NCBI GenBank assembly: GCA_009602725.1
Contig: WELB01000151.1
Coordinates: forward strand, 220,346-245,044
Origin: Spirogloea muscicola
Lineage: Eukaryota; Streptophyta; Zygnematophyceae; Spirogloeales; Spirogloeaceae
Direction: 5' to 3'
DNA length: 24,699 bases
Position numbers and translations under genes: made by a program
Shown here: positions 1 to 7,993 of the stretch, piece after piece
How the letters are laid out: each line of letters opens with the position of its first letter
How positions within the stretch are numbered: the stretch's first letter is position 1
Notes under the pieces: model-generated
What the model was told of the DNA's origin: nothing
What the model saw: only the letters and a program-made list of their open reading frames with translations
Databases searched by the model: none

Positions 1-295
1 GCCTAGCCAGCCCCGCTGCTGCCTGCTGCTGCCGCCGCCGCCACAGCTCTGCTGCTGCCGGCTGCTGCCAGCCCGTCGCCGCAGCTCATCGCTGCGGGCC
101 CTGCCGGCTCTCTGTAAGTCTATTGGTAGAGTCACCGCTCTAGGGCGGTGCCTCAGGGTAAGACTTCCGCTGCGCTCTGTGCGCGTATGTGCGTTGGCGT
201 TCTCCTGTATGAGGGTTGTCTCCAAAACACCCTATGCTCAAATCCAAACCAGGACATTCTGACTCTAACTGTGTGATTAGAGCAGAGATGTCACA
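1..295 (+). repeat. 3' part of the 5' LTR of gypsy element 1
   Basis: This stretch matches the last ~290 bp of the 3' LTR of element 2 (13596-13889) almost base for base: CTG-rich tract, CTCTCTGTAAGTC, the CTAGGGCGG stretch, and the closing ATGTCACA. The LTR ends in CA at 295 and is followed by a primer-binding site, which fixes its orientation and role. The upstream part of the LTR lies outside the window. TGTAA near 111 may act as the poly(A) signal of the LTR. Confidence 0.88.
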
Positions 296-296
296 T

Positions 297-307
297 TGGT
301 ATCAGAG
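297..307 (+). promoter_or_regulatory. Primer-binding site, initiator tRNA-Met type
   Basis: TGGTATCAGAG lies one base after the LTR end. It is complementary to the 3' end expected of eukaryotic initiator tRNA-Met and is the classic minus-strand priming site of many Ty1/copia and Ty3/gypsy elements. Its position directly after an LTR that ends in CA confirms that element 1 reads on the plus strand. Confidence 0.85.
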
Positions 308-845
308 GTGTTCTTGCATCTAGCCAGCCAATTAAAAGGTTGTGTTTTACTGCTGATAGTGCATGCATCCCTCTGTATGCTGGACTAAATTTTTCTCTTT
401 CGAGTGGAATGTTCCAGCGTAGGCGTGCACCTGTCATTGGCGAAGCGGCACGTGTGCCACTCTCTCGCCTTCGACATCCACGTACGGGGCCCTCAATGAG
501 ATGCCAAGTGGCTCTTCGTCCCGGCAACAAACTATCGTGTTAGGTCAGCACTTACCAGCGCAAACCACCTGTGTCTGGCGGATTGCCGGCCAGTACGGCA
601 CGGAAGTGAACCCGGTCGCCGGTGGGCGGCAAAGTCTGACCGTATGCCAGGACTTGGTTGGTTCGTCCACTCCTGGTCCCTCCCTCTTGCTGTTCGTACA
701 GCTTTGTGGTTTGGAGGTATGACGCATGTACTGTCATGATTGCTTGTGGGTCTGGGGCACCAGTCCTTCTGAGTACGTCTTGCCAGTATGGATCCTCGAT
801 ATGTCTGCCGCATCTGACTTGATCCGTCAGTGTGTGGTATCAGGC

Positions 846-1790
846 ATGGAGTCGCCGGACTCCAGTACATGCCCTAGTCCTCCTCCACCGGCTGTTCCAC
901 CTCTTGAGGTCGAGGATCTTGACAACGATCTAGGGGAGCTCCAGGCGACGGCTGCGAACATTTTGACCTCTGGCGACGCCCGGCGCAGTGCGCGCCTTCA
1001 GGAGCTCCACGAGGCTGCGGTCCCGGTGTGTGGGGACCCAGCAGTAGCTTCCTTCTCGGGAGCGCTGCTGGAAGAAGTACAATCGCTTGTCGCCCTAGTA
1101 ACCAAGGGCGAAAACCTTGTCCGAAAACTGAAGGCCAGACTCCGTGAGTCGCAGGTGGGGCGTGCCAAGCCCGCCTTACTGGCCAAGTTCAGTGGACAGT
1201 CCTTCCGCGGCGGCCTCAACGCTTGGCTTGCCGAGATTCTTGCGTGGTTCGTACAATGTGGTACCGGCACACAACACCGTGTCGGGCTTGCGGCCACGTA
1301 TCTCTCAGGCGATCCCGCGCAGTGGTGGGAAAGCGTCAAGAAATCATCCACCCCCGTGGTGTATGATCAGTGGGATTTCTTCGTAAGATCGTTGTCAAGT
1401 ATGTACGGCGAAGTGCACGCCGAACTCAATGCGAGAATTGAAGTTGATGGTATCCGCATGAGGAACAACGACTTCGAAGACTATGAGCGGCGCTTCCACA
1501 TGCTGTTGTCGAAGCTCGACACCAAGCCCATGGACAACGCTGACCAGTGCCAGCGGTTTAAAGGCAGGGCTAATCGAGCACGTGGCCCTCCTTGCCCAAT
1601 TGGATGCTGTAACCTTCCAGCCAGTGGACACATTGGACCGCTTGATTGAGCAAGCCCGCATCACCTTCGGGATGTATCCCCGCAAGCGTCCCCTGGCAGA
1701 AGTCGTCGTTCCGGCTGCGCCTTTATCTTCGAAGCGTCGCCCCAGTAGTATGCCAAACACCAATGGCAAGCCCTATGTGGGGCCACGGCG
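846..1790 (+). pseudogene. gag (capsid-type) of element 1, frameshifted
   Basis: I chose the Met at 846 because MESPDSSTCPSP is conserved in element 2 (at 7994); an in-frame upstream Met at 726 is possible. The first ~250 residues hold a Pro-rich N-terminus, an acidic/helical segment and a Retrotrans_gag-like core around WWESVKKSSTPVVYDQWDFF, the usual aromatic capsid signature of Ty3/gypsy Gag. At about 1560 the sequence reads TTTAAAGG where element 2 has TTTAAGG. This one-base gain shifts the frame, and the remaining homology (HVALLAQLDAVTFQPVDTLD) continues in another frame to about 1790. The Lys/Arg-rich tail with GKPYVGPRRP is kept, but the zinc knuckle is lost to the internal deletion. 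The product would package element RNA if intact. Confidence 0.82.
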
Positions 1791-1800
1791 CCCAGTCAAG

Positions 1801-1848
1801 GATGAATCGGGTTTTGGTAGACAGGATGAATCGGGTTTTGGTAGACAT
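1801..1848 (+). repeat. 24-bp direct duplication at the deletion junction
   Basis: Two adjacent 24-bp copies beginning GATGAATCGGGTTTTGG (1801-1824 and 1825-1848) differ only at the last base. The unit corresponds to one site in the integrase gene of element 2 (about 12101-12124). It sits exactly where gag is joined to the 3' end of pol, so it looks like a repair or template-switch scar. Confidence 0.8.
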
Positions 1849-1884
1849 GTCAAGGCATTTCGCATTTCGCTACAAGATACACTC

Positions 1885-2150
1885 CTACAATGGAAAATCC
1901 ACAAAGTTTTTAATTTGTATCAACTCGAGCCATACCATACGGATGGCCGTGTCCAACCGCCCCCACCTCCCCTCGTCATTGCTGGCGAGAAAGTGGAGGA
2001 GATCTTGTCTCACCGGGACAAACTCCGTGGGCGTAGTAAGTCTTGTACCTCATCAAGTGGCTCGGCTATGGGCCTGAGCACAATACATGGGACCCTGCGG
2101 ACAATGTTGCCCATTGTTGTTCCTGCGTCCAGAAGTATCTGACAGGCGGC
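1885..2150 (+). pseudogene. C-terminal integrase linker and chromodomain remnant of element 1
   Basis: The sequence resumes homology to element 2 at the WKIHKVF segment that precedes the Pro-rich linker (PPPPPL). VEEILSHRDKLRGR then starts a chromodomain. A frameshift follows, and the second half (YLIKWLGYGPEHNTW and NVAHCCSCVQKYL) is readable in a different frame. The aromatic residues and EHNTW signature mark the chromodomain that defines chromoviruses, thought to guide integration to marked heterochromatin. No intact protein can be made. Confidence 0.75.
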
Positions 2151-2228
2151 AACGCCTGCTCGTTGTCGTCCAGTCTCTTCCCGCCGGGCTTGATTGCTGT
2201 CGGTTAAAGCCCTATAATGCTTCTTTCT

Positions 2229-2241
2229 AAGTGGGGAGGTA
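2229..2241 (+). promoter_or_regulatory. Polypurine tract of element 1
   Basis: AAGTGGGGAGGTA lies directly before the TGTAACG that opens the 3' LTR. Element 2 has the comparable TTGGGAAGGTG at the same place. This is the expected plus-strand priming site. Confidence 0.65.
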
Positions 2242-2479
2242 TGTAACGTTTCCTCCGTTTGAGGGTGCCAACGGCGCGCGATAACCTTACATGAGCGTAG
2301 CGTATCTACCGTTTGGAGTCCCAAACGGTGCGGGTAGCTTGGCTGCACTCCGTGTAGCTAAGTACGGTTCGAGCGTCCCGGGCTCCATACCCCGTCCGCA
2401 CGCCTCGGGCTCACGCCCTGCAAGCTGGCCGGGTGGGTCAGCTCTCCCTCAGGCCAGCGCCTTGCGGGCTGGCCTGATG
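2242..2479 (+). repeat. Truncated 3' LTR of element 1 (U3 portion)
   Basis: It starts TGTAACGTTTCCTCCG, as do the LTRs at 12936 and 5081, and aligns with the first ~240 bp of the 954-bp LTR of element 2. It ends abruptly at a GCTGGCC tract and is followed by the reverse complement of an LTR end. It holds a perfect 9-bp inverted repeat at 2308-2329. Confidence 0.85.
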
Positions 2480-3842
2480 TGTGACATCCTGCATCTCATC
2501 ACACAATTAGAGTCAGGGTGGCCTGGTTTGGATTCGAGCATAGGGTGTTTTGAAGACAACCCTCATACAGGAGAACGCCAACGCACATACGCGCACAGAG
2601 CGCAGCGGAAGTCTTACCCTGAGGCACCGCCCTAGGGCGGTGGCTCTACCAATACACTTACGGACAGCCGGCAGGGCCCGCAGCGATGAGCTGCGGCGAC
2701 GGGCTGGCAGCAGGCAGCAGCAGCAGAGCTGTGGCGGCGGCGGCAGCAGCAGGCAGCCGCGGGGCTGGCTAGGCAGCAGCAGGGCTGTGTCTCTCTCGGG
2801 CGTTGGTCGGACTCCGGAGTCTGGCCAAGGCCTACTACTTTTAGCGGTTCTCCTGCCACCCCTCCCCTGAGGGTGTGACGAGGGTCGCCCCGGGGCCCTC
2901 CCCCTTGCCACACCATCGCCCGTCGCTTCCATGAGGAGCCGGTCGACTTTCCTGCAGTCGGGTCGCTGGCGCAAGTGTATCGAATGCGCCTGGCCGTCTC
3001 GCTGCAGAGGTCTGTGGCCCGGGCATTGCACCTTCGTGCCAGCAGAGCCCTCGCTGCTGCCTCTGGCTCTGGCCAGGGGACCCACTTCAACGAGCCTAGC
3101 ATTTTCGACCTGCGGCTGCTTAGCAGAGGTTACTGAGCGATTCTCCTGTAGCTCTTTGGATTTTGTCCATTCTATTTTGGCTGGCTTCTGCCAGCCCCTC
3201 TCTTCTGTGGGCGAGCTCATTCTTCTACTGAGCGTTCCCTGGGCTGATGTCTTAGTCCTAGTCGTTCGCACTCAGGCTCCCTCGGACCTTGTCCATTCCT
3301 TTGGGCTGGCCTTTCCCAGCCACCAGTCAATCTGGCCGCGCTTCTTTTTTATTGTTCATTCTTTTTTGGGCTGGCTTTTCCAGCCCCTATCCTCAATGGG
3401 CGAGCACTTTCTTCCTTTGAAGGGGCGGGCCTGACAAGGGGACACGATGAATACAAGAGGCTGGCACACAGGGCCAGACCCTGTAGCACGAGTCCAAGGG
3501 ACTAGCGCCAAGAGGCCGGCGCGCCAGTCCAAGGGACTGGCGCGCTGCACAGTGACTAGCGGCAAGGAGGTGGCGAGTCAGGCCAATAGCCTGGCTCACG
3601 GGGCCAAGGGACTGAGGCCATGCGGCCATGAGGCCGAGAGAGCTGGCCAATCCAGCCAGCCCGCAAGGCGCTGGCCTGAGGGAGAGCTGACCCACCCGGC
3701 CAGCTCGCAGGGCGTGAGCCCGAGGCGTGAGGACGGGGTACGGAGCCCGGGACCCTCGAACCGTACTTAGCTACACGGAGTGCAGCCAAGCTACCCGCAC
3801 CGGTTCGGGCTCCAAACGGTAGGTACGCTACGCTCATGAATT
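2480..3842 (-). repeat. Gypsy LTR in reverse orientation, split by a LINE fragment
   Basis: Read on the minus strand, this is the same LTR as 12936-13889. It ends at 2480 (TGTGACATCC is the complement of the ATGTCACA end) and has the CTG-rich tract at about 2700-2790. The U3 region is at 3419-3842, with the complement of GGTACGGAGCCCGGGACC and the ATGAGCGTAGCG block. Positions about 2909-3418 are foreign and belong to a non-LTR element. The first ~45 bp of the LTR are missing at the right end, where it meets a protease remnant. Confidence 0.83.
2909..3418 (+). mobile_element. Non-LTR retrotransposon 3' fragment (copy A)
   Basis: This insert in the reversed LTR carries, in plus orientation, the C-terminal coding end of a non-LTR element: a readable segment with MRLAVSLQRS followed by ALAAASGSGQGTHF, ending LLSRGY and stop. 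The typical 3' UTR follows, with hairpins at about 3180, 3309 and 3370 (GGGCTGG/CCAGCCC type) and the terminal CTCAATGGGCGAGCACTTTCTTC. It is 5'-truncated. I see no clear target-site duplication. Confidence 0.75.
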
Positions 3843-3844
3843 GT

Positions 3845-4330
3845 TATCGCGTGGCTCAGACTCGTCATTCCACGCCACCATCACAAGAAATGCCATCTGC
3901 ACAGTGTTCTTGTGAATCAAACGCTTAATCTGCATGGCGGACAGCAGAATGGAAGCCCCTGCCGCCAGCGGCGGTGCACAGGGAAGCTGCTTGCAAAGGG
4001 TAAAGCGTCGTGCGCCACGTTGGACAGTGCAAGTCTGGCGCTCAAAAATCGAGGCATGCAATGTGGCATAAAGCCAGTCATCTCCCATTATCACATCGAA
4101 TGCAGGGGTTAACGCGATGGCGTAACAAGGCACCTCGGCTTTGTATTGCTGAATGCGAATTGGAACTGTGCACAAACCCAGCACATTGGTGGGATGGCCA
4201 TCGGCGAATGTCACTCTAGGTTGACCATCTGCTTGCAAATGCAAGGCAGTGGAGCATACCAAACTCCTACTTACAAAAGACACTGAGGCCCGAGTCTAGG
4301 AGGATCCTAGCTGGTGCCATAGCAACCAGC
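3845..4330 (-). pseudogene. Aspartic protease region of a third gypsy element
   Basis: Read on the minus strand, ARILLDSGLSVFCK near 4290 carries the D-S/T-G active-site motif of retropepsins. The downstream order of conserved blocks matches element 2 (NVLGLCTVPIRIQQY, then AFDVIMGDDWLYAT). The match to element 2 is clear but distant, so this is a different subfamily. A stop follows the active site. The coding sequence ends at the junction with the reversed LTR, so RT and integrase are absent. Confidence 0.72.
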
Positions 4331-5025
4331 CCCTCAAATAGCTTAGTGTGTCCCTCATGGACACTGCCAAGGAAGGGGGTGCGAGGGACGTAGACCCTAA
4401 TCGCGATTGGGTAAGGCCTACACTGAGCGGCATCGACGCTACGCCTAAGGAGCCTGAGTCCCCCCTCGTGCGAGCACAACACCGCCATCCCCAGCGGAGC
4501 CCGATCAGTCACGCCGCGCTTCTGAAAGCCGCCGTGGGAACAAGCGTTTGAATGGAGTTAGACCTCTTCCTGCCCCGCTCTGCCTCTGCAAATCAGCCTG
4601 CCTCCGGCAGTGGACGCTTGCCACGTCTAATGTCCGGCGTTGCTGAGCACCTTCCGAGCGTGCTTCAGCAGCATCGGAGTGAGCCACTCCGACATGTCGC
4701 TGAGCCAGGAATGCAGCCCACCCCGGTCGTCCCGACCGGAGCATTGCCATGGTGCGTGGCCCGTGTGTCAAGGCCATGCGCAGGGTTGCCACCGCTCTTA
4801 CGCACCAGATGTCCCGCGACATTGGTCTTTTGCGCATGCCGCTGTCCCACGCGGATCTGGGCAATGTGAACGCGGTGCTCCTCGCATATCCTCGCAAGGA
4901 GGCGGTGTAGCCCCTGCGGAACTGGGTCCTTGGCAGCCTGAACTGCCGCCAGGTCCTGCGTGAGGAGTGCAACGCGATGCAGATCCCCAGCCGACAAGCC
5001 CTCCTGGCCTCCGGCTCCGAGCTCG
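4331..5025 (-). other. Unrecognised sequence, possibly gag of the third element
   Basis: This stretch lies just upstream of the minus-strand protease remnant, where gag would be expected. One minus-strand frame holds a plausible helical segment around LLTQDLAAVQAAKDPVPQG and ARICEEHRVHIAQI, but I recognise no Gag core and no CCHC knuckle. Long overlapping frames exist on both strands, as is common in GC-rich DNA. Position makes a gag origin reasonable; the sequence alone does not prove it. Confidence 0.35.
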
Positions 5026-5080
5026 GCGTGCCCCTCTTGGGCGTGCCCCGCTTGGGCGTGCCCCGCTCGGGAGTGCCCCT
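5026..5080. repeat. 15-bp tandem repeat
   Basis: Three full units of the form GCGTGCCCCGCTTGG (5026-5040, 5041-5055, 5056-5070), plus a partial fourth, run up to the solo LTR. On the minus strand one frame reads as five-residue repeats (GHAQA, GHAQE). Similar GGGCGTGCCCC sequence reappears just after the LTR (about 5958-5985), so the LTR seems to have landed inside the array. Confidence 0.8.
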
Positions 5081-5945
5081 TGTAACGTTCCCTCCTTGTG
5101 AGAGTGCCAATGGTGCCGGTAACTGTACATGATCGTATCGTATCTACCGCTTGGAAGTCCCAAGGCGCTTGGAAGTCCCAAACGGTAGTGGTAGCTTGGC
5201 TCCACTCATGTAGCTAATTACGGTCCGAGGCCCCGGGCTCCGTTCCGCACGTGCTCCGTCCAGGAGGCGCCGTTCGCGCCTCCTTGGAGCTGCCCGAGGT
5301 GCCGCATCGCGCCGCCCATGGCGCCGCGTCGCGCCTCCTTGGTGCCGCTCAATTGGCCACGCTTCTTGTCTCCTTGGACCGCCCAAAGGCCGTCGCTTCG
5401 TGTCCTCAGTGGTCAAGTCCGCCCCTCCGGGGGAGAACCTTGGGGGCAATTCTCGGGAACCTTGGGGGCAACCCTCGTCATACCCTCGGGGAAGGGGTGC
5501 CAGATGGAACGCTTCTCAATAGCAGCCAGAGGGCAGACTTGGCAGTCGGACCCGTGACGCCAAGAGAGGCACAGCCCTGCTGCTGCCTGCTCCGCAGCTG
5601 CCACTACAGCTCTGCTGCTGCTGCCTGCCGCTGCAGCAGCCGCCACAGTTCTGCTGCTGCAGTCTGCTGCCCAGCCCGTCGCCGCAGCTCGTCGCTGCGG
5701 GCCTCGCCGGCTCTCTGTAAGGACCATGGCCGCGCCCCTTGCGGGACAGCTGCTGACTCTAAGTCGAGTCGCCGCCTTCCGGTGGTGCCTCAGGGTAAGA
5801 CTTCTGCTGCACAATGTGCGCGCGTACGTGTGCGCTGTGTGCGCTGGCGTTCCGCTCTGTAAGGAGGTTTTCTCCAGAAGACCCTATGTCCATGACCCCA
5901 ACTAGGCCGTTCTGACCCTAAATCGTTGATTAGGGACAGAGACGT
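5081..5945 (+). repeat. Solo LTR of a gypsy subfamily
   Basis: It opens TGTAACGTTCCCTCC and keeps the landmarks of the 12936-13889 LTR in the same order: a GTATCGTATCTACCG block, AGCTAATTACGG, CCCCGGGCTCCG, AAGAGAGGCACAGCCCTGCTGCTGCC (seen at about 5560), the GCCCGTCGCCGCAGCTCGTCGCTG region, CTCTCTGTAAGG and GTTGATTAGGGACAGAGACG near the end. The middle differs strongly, so it is a separate subfamily. No internal region adjoins it, hence a solo LTR. The exact 3' end is uncertain by some 15 bp. Confidence 0.75.
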
Positions 5946-6093
5946 TCCCTACCTCGTGGGCGTGCCCCTCATGGGCGTGATCTGCAGCAGCCACTGCCTC
6001 AGCAGCTGGCCCTGCAGCAGCCGCTGCCTCAGCAGCCGACCGCTCTACCTCTCGAGGAGTGCTCGGCGGTGCACTGGATGTGTGCAATACCAT
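5946..6093 (-). pseudogene. Possible N-terminal gag piece, Ala- and His-rich
   Basis: A minus-strand frame starting at 6093 reads Ala/Glu-rich sequence and then HAHEGHAHE just before the solo LTR. The 5-residue pattern resembles the GHAQE-type repeats on the other side of the LTR (5026-5080), so both may come from one reading frame interrupted by LTR insertion. There is no recognised domain and the frame continuity across the LTR is not certain. Confidence 0.3.
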
Positions 6094-6629
6094 GCTGTGA
6101 AGGACACTGAAGGATCAATTCAGGCTCCGACAGTCAGCAGATCACACGATCCATACTGCAATACAGGGCATCGCAAGACTGCTGCACCAGCGAGCGAGCA
6201 TGCAAGGCAGCGCGCAGCTCCACACCTCTAAAGAATTGGCAGGCAGACAGCCGCAGATATGACCAGGACCACTGCACTCGATCGATGCTGGTCACACGAC
6301 TAACCTTACCACACAAAGGCTGCAGGCTCAAGCCACACCTCAAAAGAAGCGAACGCAGCAAGTGATCCTCAAGGATCAGGCAGTCACATTGGCGCTGGTC
6401 GCGGCTGCCTCAGGACGCAGCTCCTGGCGCCCCTGCTGAGCTGCAGCCTCCTGGACCAACGTCTAGCAAGACACTTTATCATAAACAGAAATGGTAAAGC
6501 CAGCACATCATAAAGGTCCTTGCATCATCAGCAGCAAGCACAGTCAAATGACAAGCCCGATGGATGCAAGACCGCCTTTGTTACTAAATTGTAAGAGAAC
6601 CTCGCCCTACATACGCAATTAGGATGTGC
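6094..6629. other. No recognisable gene
   Basis: I see no domain-bearing reading frame, LTR landmark or LINE hairpin here. By position it could be the 5' leader of the minus-strand third element. TCACATTGG at about 6384 faintly resembles the LTR-end/primer-site junction of element 1, but the tRNA-complementary bases do not match. Confidence 0.4.
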
Positions 6630-6935
6630 AGTCCTTATTGAGTTCGGCTGTAGGGCGGTTAGGGACCGACCCACTACAGGGGCAGAGCACCAGCGCACCG
6701 GCGCAGCGGAAGACAGGCCCTGTGGCGCCGCCGTCCGGCGGCGACTCCACTTCCTGGGCGCAGGCCGGCGCAGCAAGCCCTGCAGCAGAGTGCAGCGGCT
6801 GCTGCAGTGGCGAGCAGCGGCAAGGCTGCTCCTGGGCTTCCCCCGATCGAATCCTCGTCGAGGCCTCGGCCCCAAGGCTTCTCGTGCTTCCCTGTGCCAC
6901 CTCCCCTCCAGGGGTGTGAGCGGGTCGCCCCATGG
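6630..6935 (-). repeat. LTR-like arm, reverse orientation (left arm of palindrome)
   Basis: Read on the minus strand, it has the CAG/CTG-rich tract, GGCGCCGCCGTCCGGCGGCG (6725-6744) and the CCCCTGGAGGGGAGG block. These recur on the plus strand at 7140-7470 in the same order, so the two arms are inverted copies of a third LTR family. The arms have diverged and the loop is about 200 bp. Confidence 0.6.
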
Positions 6936-7139
6936 CCCGCTTGCGGCGAGCCAAAGATCATCCCTTGAACGGGTGGATCCTGGCGAGGTCTATTTAGGAC
7001 GGGCGGGGCCCGCCTCTGGGGGGGCCAATTGCCCGGCAAGCCAGCTCGCCACTTGGCGGGCCACTTGTCCCAAATGGCCGGTCATGTGATGCCAACAGAG
7101 CCTTGGCTTAAGCAAACGGCTGGTCCATTACACTGGGGG

Positions 7140-7470
7140 TGGGCCTTAAGGCGACCTCCATGCGCCCCTGGAGGGGGGCCGGCACGGGGAGCACTGGGAG
7201 TCCGAAGGCAGAGACACGGACAGGCAATCAGATCAGTGAAGCCCAGAAAGAGGCGCAGCCCTGCTGCTGCTGTCTGCTGCTGCAGCCCCTCGCTGGCAGG
7301 ACGCTGACGGCTCGCTGCGAGGCGTCCGTGGCAGGTCCTTGGTACGCTAGCTGCTGGCTGGTGCCCGGGACGTGAAGACGCCGCCCGACGGCGGCGCCAC
7401 AGGGCACACTTCTGCTGCGCAGATGCGCGAGAGTGCTTCGCGATGTAGGAGTCTGCTCCTAACTAAGAAA
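7140..7470 (+). repeat. LTR-like arm, forward orientation (right arm of palindrome)
   Basis: The arm carries CGCCCCTGGAGGGG, AGTGAAGCCCAGAAAGAGGC, then CAGCCCTGCTGCTGCTG and the GACGGCGGCGCCACAGGG block, the complement of the left arm at 6630-6935. The GAGGCGCAGCCCTGCTGC motif also links it to the other LTRs in the window, where it marks the CTG-rich R/U5 start. Confidence 0.6.
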
Positions 7471-7486
7471 GACGCTTCCAGGAGAG

Positions 7487-7562
7487 GGCGGGGGCTGAGA
7501 GAGGCCAGCCCAAAAACAAGAATAAAGAAGGGGCCAGGGAGAGCTCCTAAAGCCCTACGTCC
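7487..7562 (-). mobile_element. Short LINE 3' UTR fragment
   Basis: GGGGGCTGAGAGAGGCCAGCCCAAAAACAAG and GGGGCCAGGGAGAGCTCC correspond in order to the 3' UTR cassette of the LINE copies at 16330-16400 and 17420-17490, in minus orientation. It abuts the 5' end of element 2, so it marks the site where the leader and 5' LTR of that element were lost. Confidence 0.6.
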
Positions 7563-7993
7563 GAACTCTAGAGTAGACGTGGAGCTGTCATCGGCAAAGC
7601 GGCACGTGTGCCACCCTCTCGCCTTCGACATCCACGAACGGGGCCCTCAAGATGCCAAGCGGCTCTTCGTCCCGGCAACAACTTATCGTGCCAGGTCAGC
7701 ACTTACCAGCGTAAACCACCTGTGTCCGGCGGATTGCCGGCCAGTACGGCACAGAAGTGAACGCGGTCGCTGGTGGGCGGCAAAGTCTGACCGTATGTCA
7801 GGAATTGGTTGGTTCGTCCACTCCTGGTCCCTCCCACTTGCTGCTCGTACAGCTTTGTGGTTTGGAGGTATGACGCATGTGTTGTCTTGATTGCTTGTGG
7901 GTCTGGGGCACCAGTCCTGAGTACTTCTTGCCAGTATGGATACTCGATATATCTGCCGTATCTGACTTGATCCGTCAGTGTGTAGTATCAGGC

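Larger units (their letters stand above)
1..2479 (+). mobile_element. Ty3/gypsy chromovirus, element 1 (internally deleted)
   Basis: The order is LTR end, primer site, 5' leader (308-845), gag (846 to about 1790), a short integrase-derived piece (1801-1848), a linker plus chromodomain remnant (about 1885-2145), a polypurine tract and the first 238 bp of the 3' LTR (2242-2479). Compared with element 2, everything from the gag zinc knuckle through protease, RT, RNase H and most of integrase is missing, so this copy cannot be autonomous. The leader and gag are clearly homologous to element 2. The 3' LTR breaks off where an oppositely oriented LTR begins. Confidence 0.85.

Noticed and set aside
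2291-2635. Open frame MSVAYLPFG... at the LTR start, also seen at 3837 (minus) and near 12988
   Set aside because: It is the U3 region of the same LTR in each case and carries no domain. The shared protein reading follows from shared repeat DNA in GC-rich sequence.
2700-3271. Ala/Arg/Ser-rich minus-strand frames over the CTG-rich tracts (also at 13391, 5251)
   Set aside because: They are low-complexity translations of CTG/CAG-rich LTR sequence, with no conserved motif.
6381-6400. TCACATTGGCGCTGG as LTR end plus primer-binding site
   Set aside because: Only TCACATTGG resembles the true junction at 290-300. The tRNA-complementary bases TATCAGAG are absent, and no LTR precedes it.
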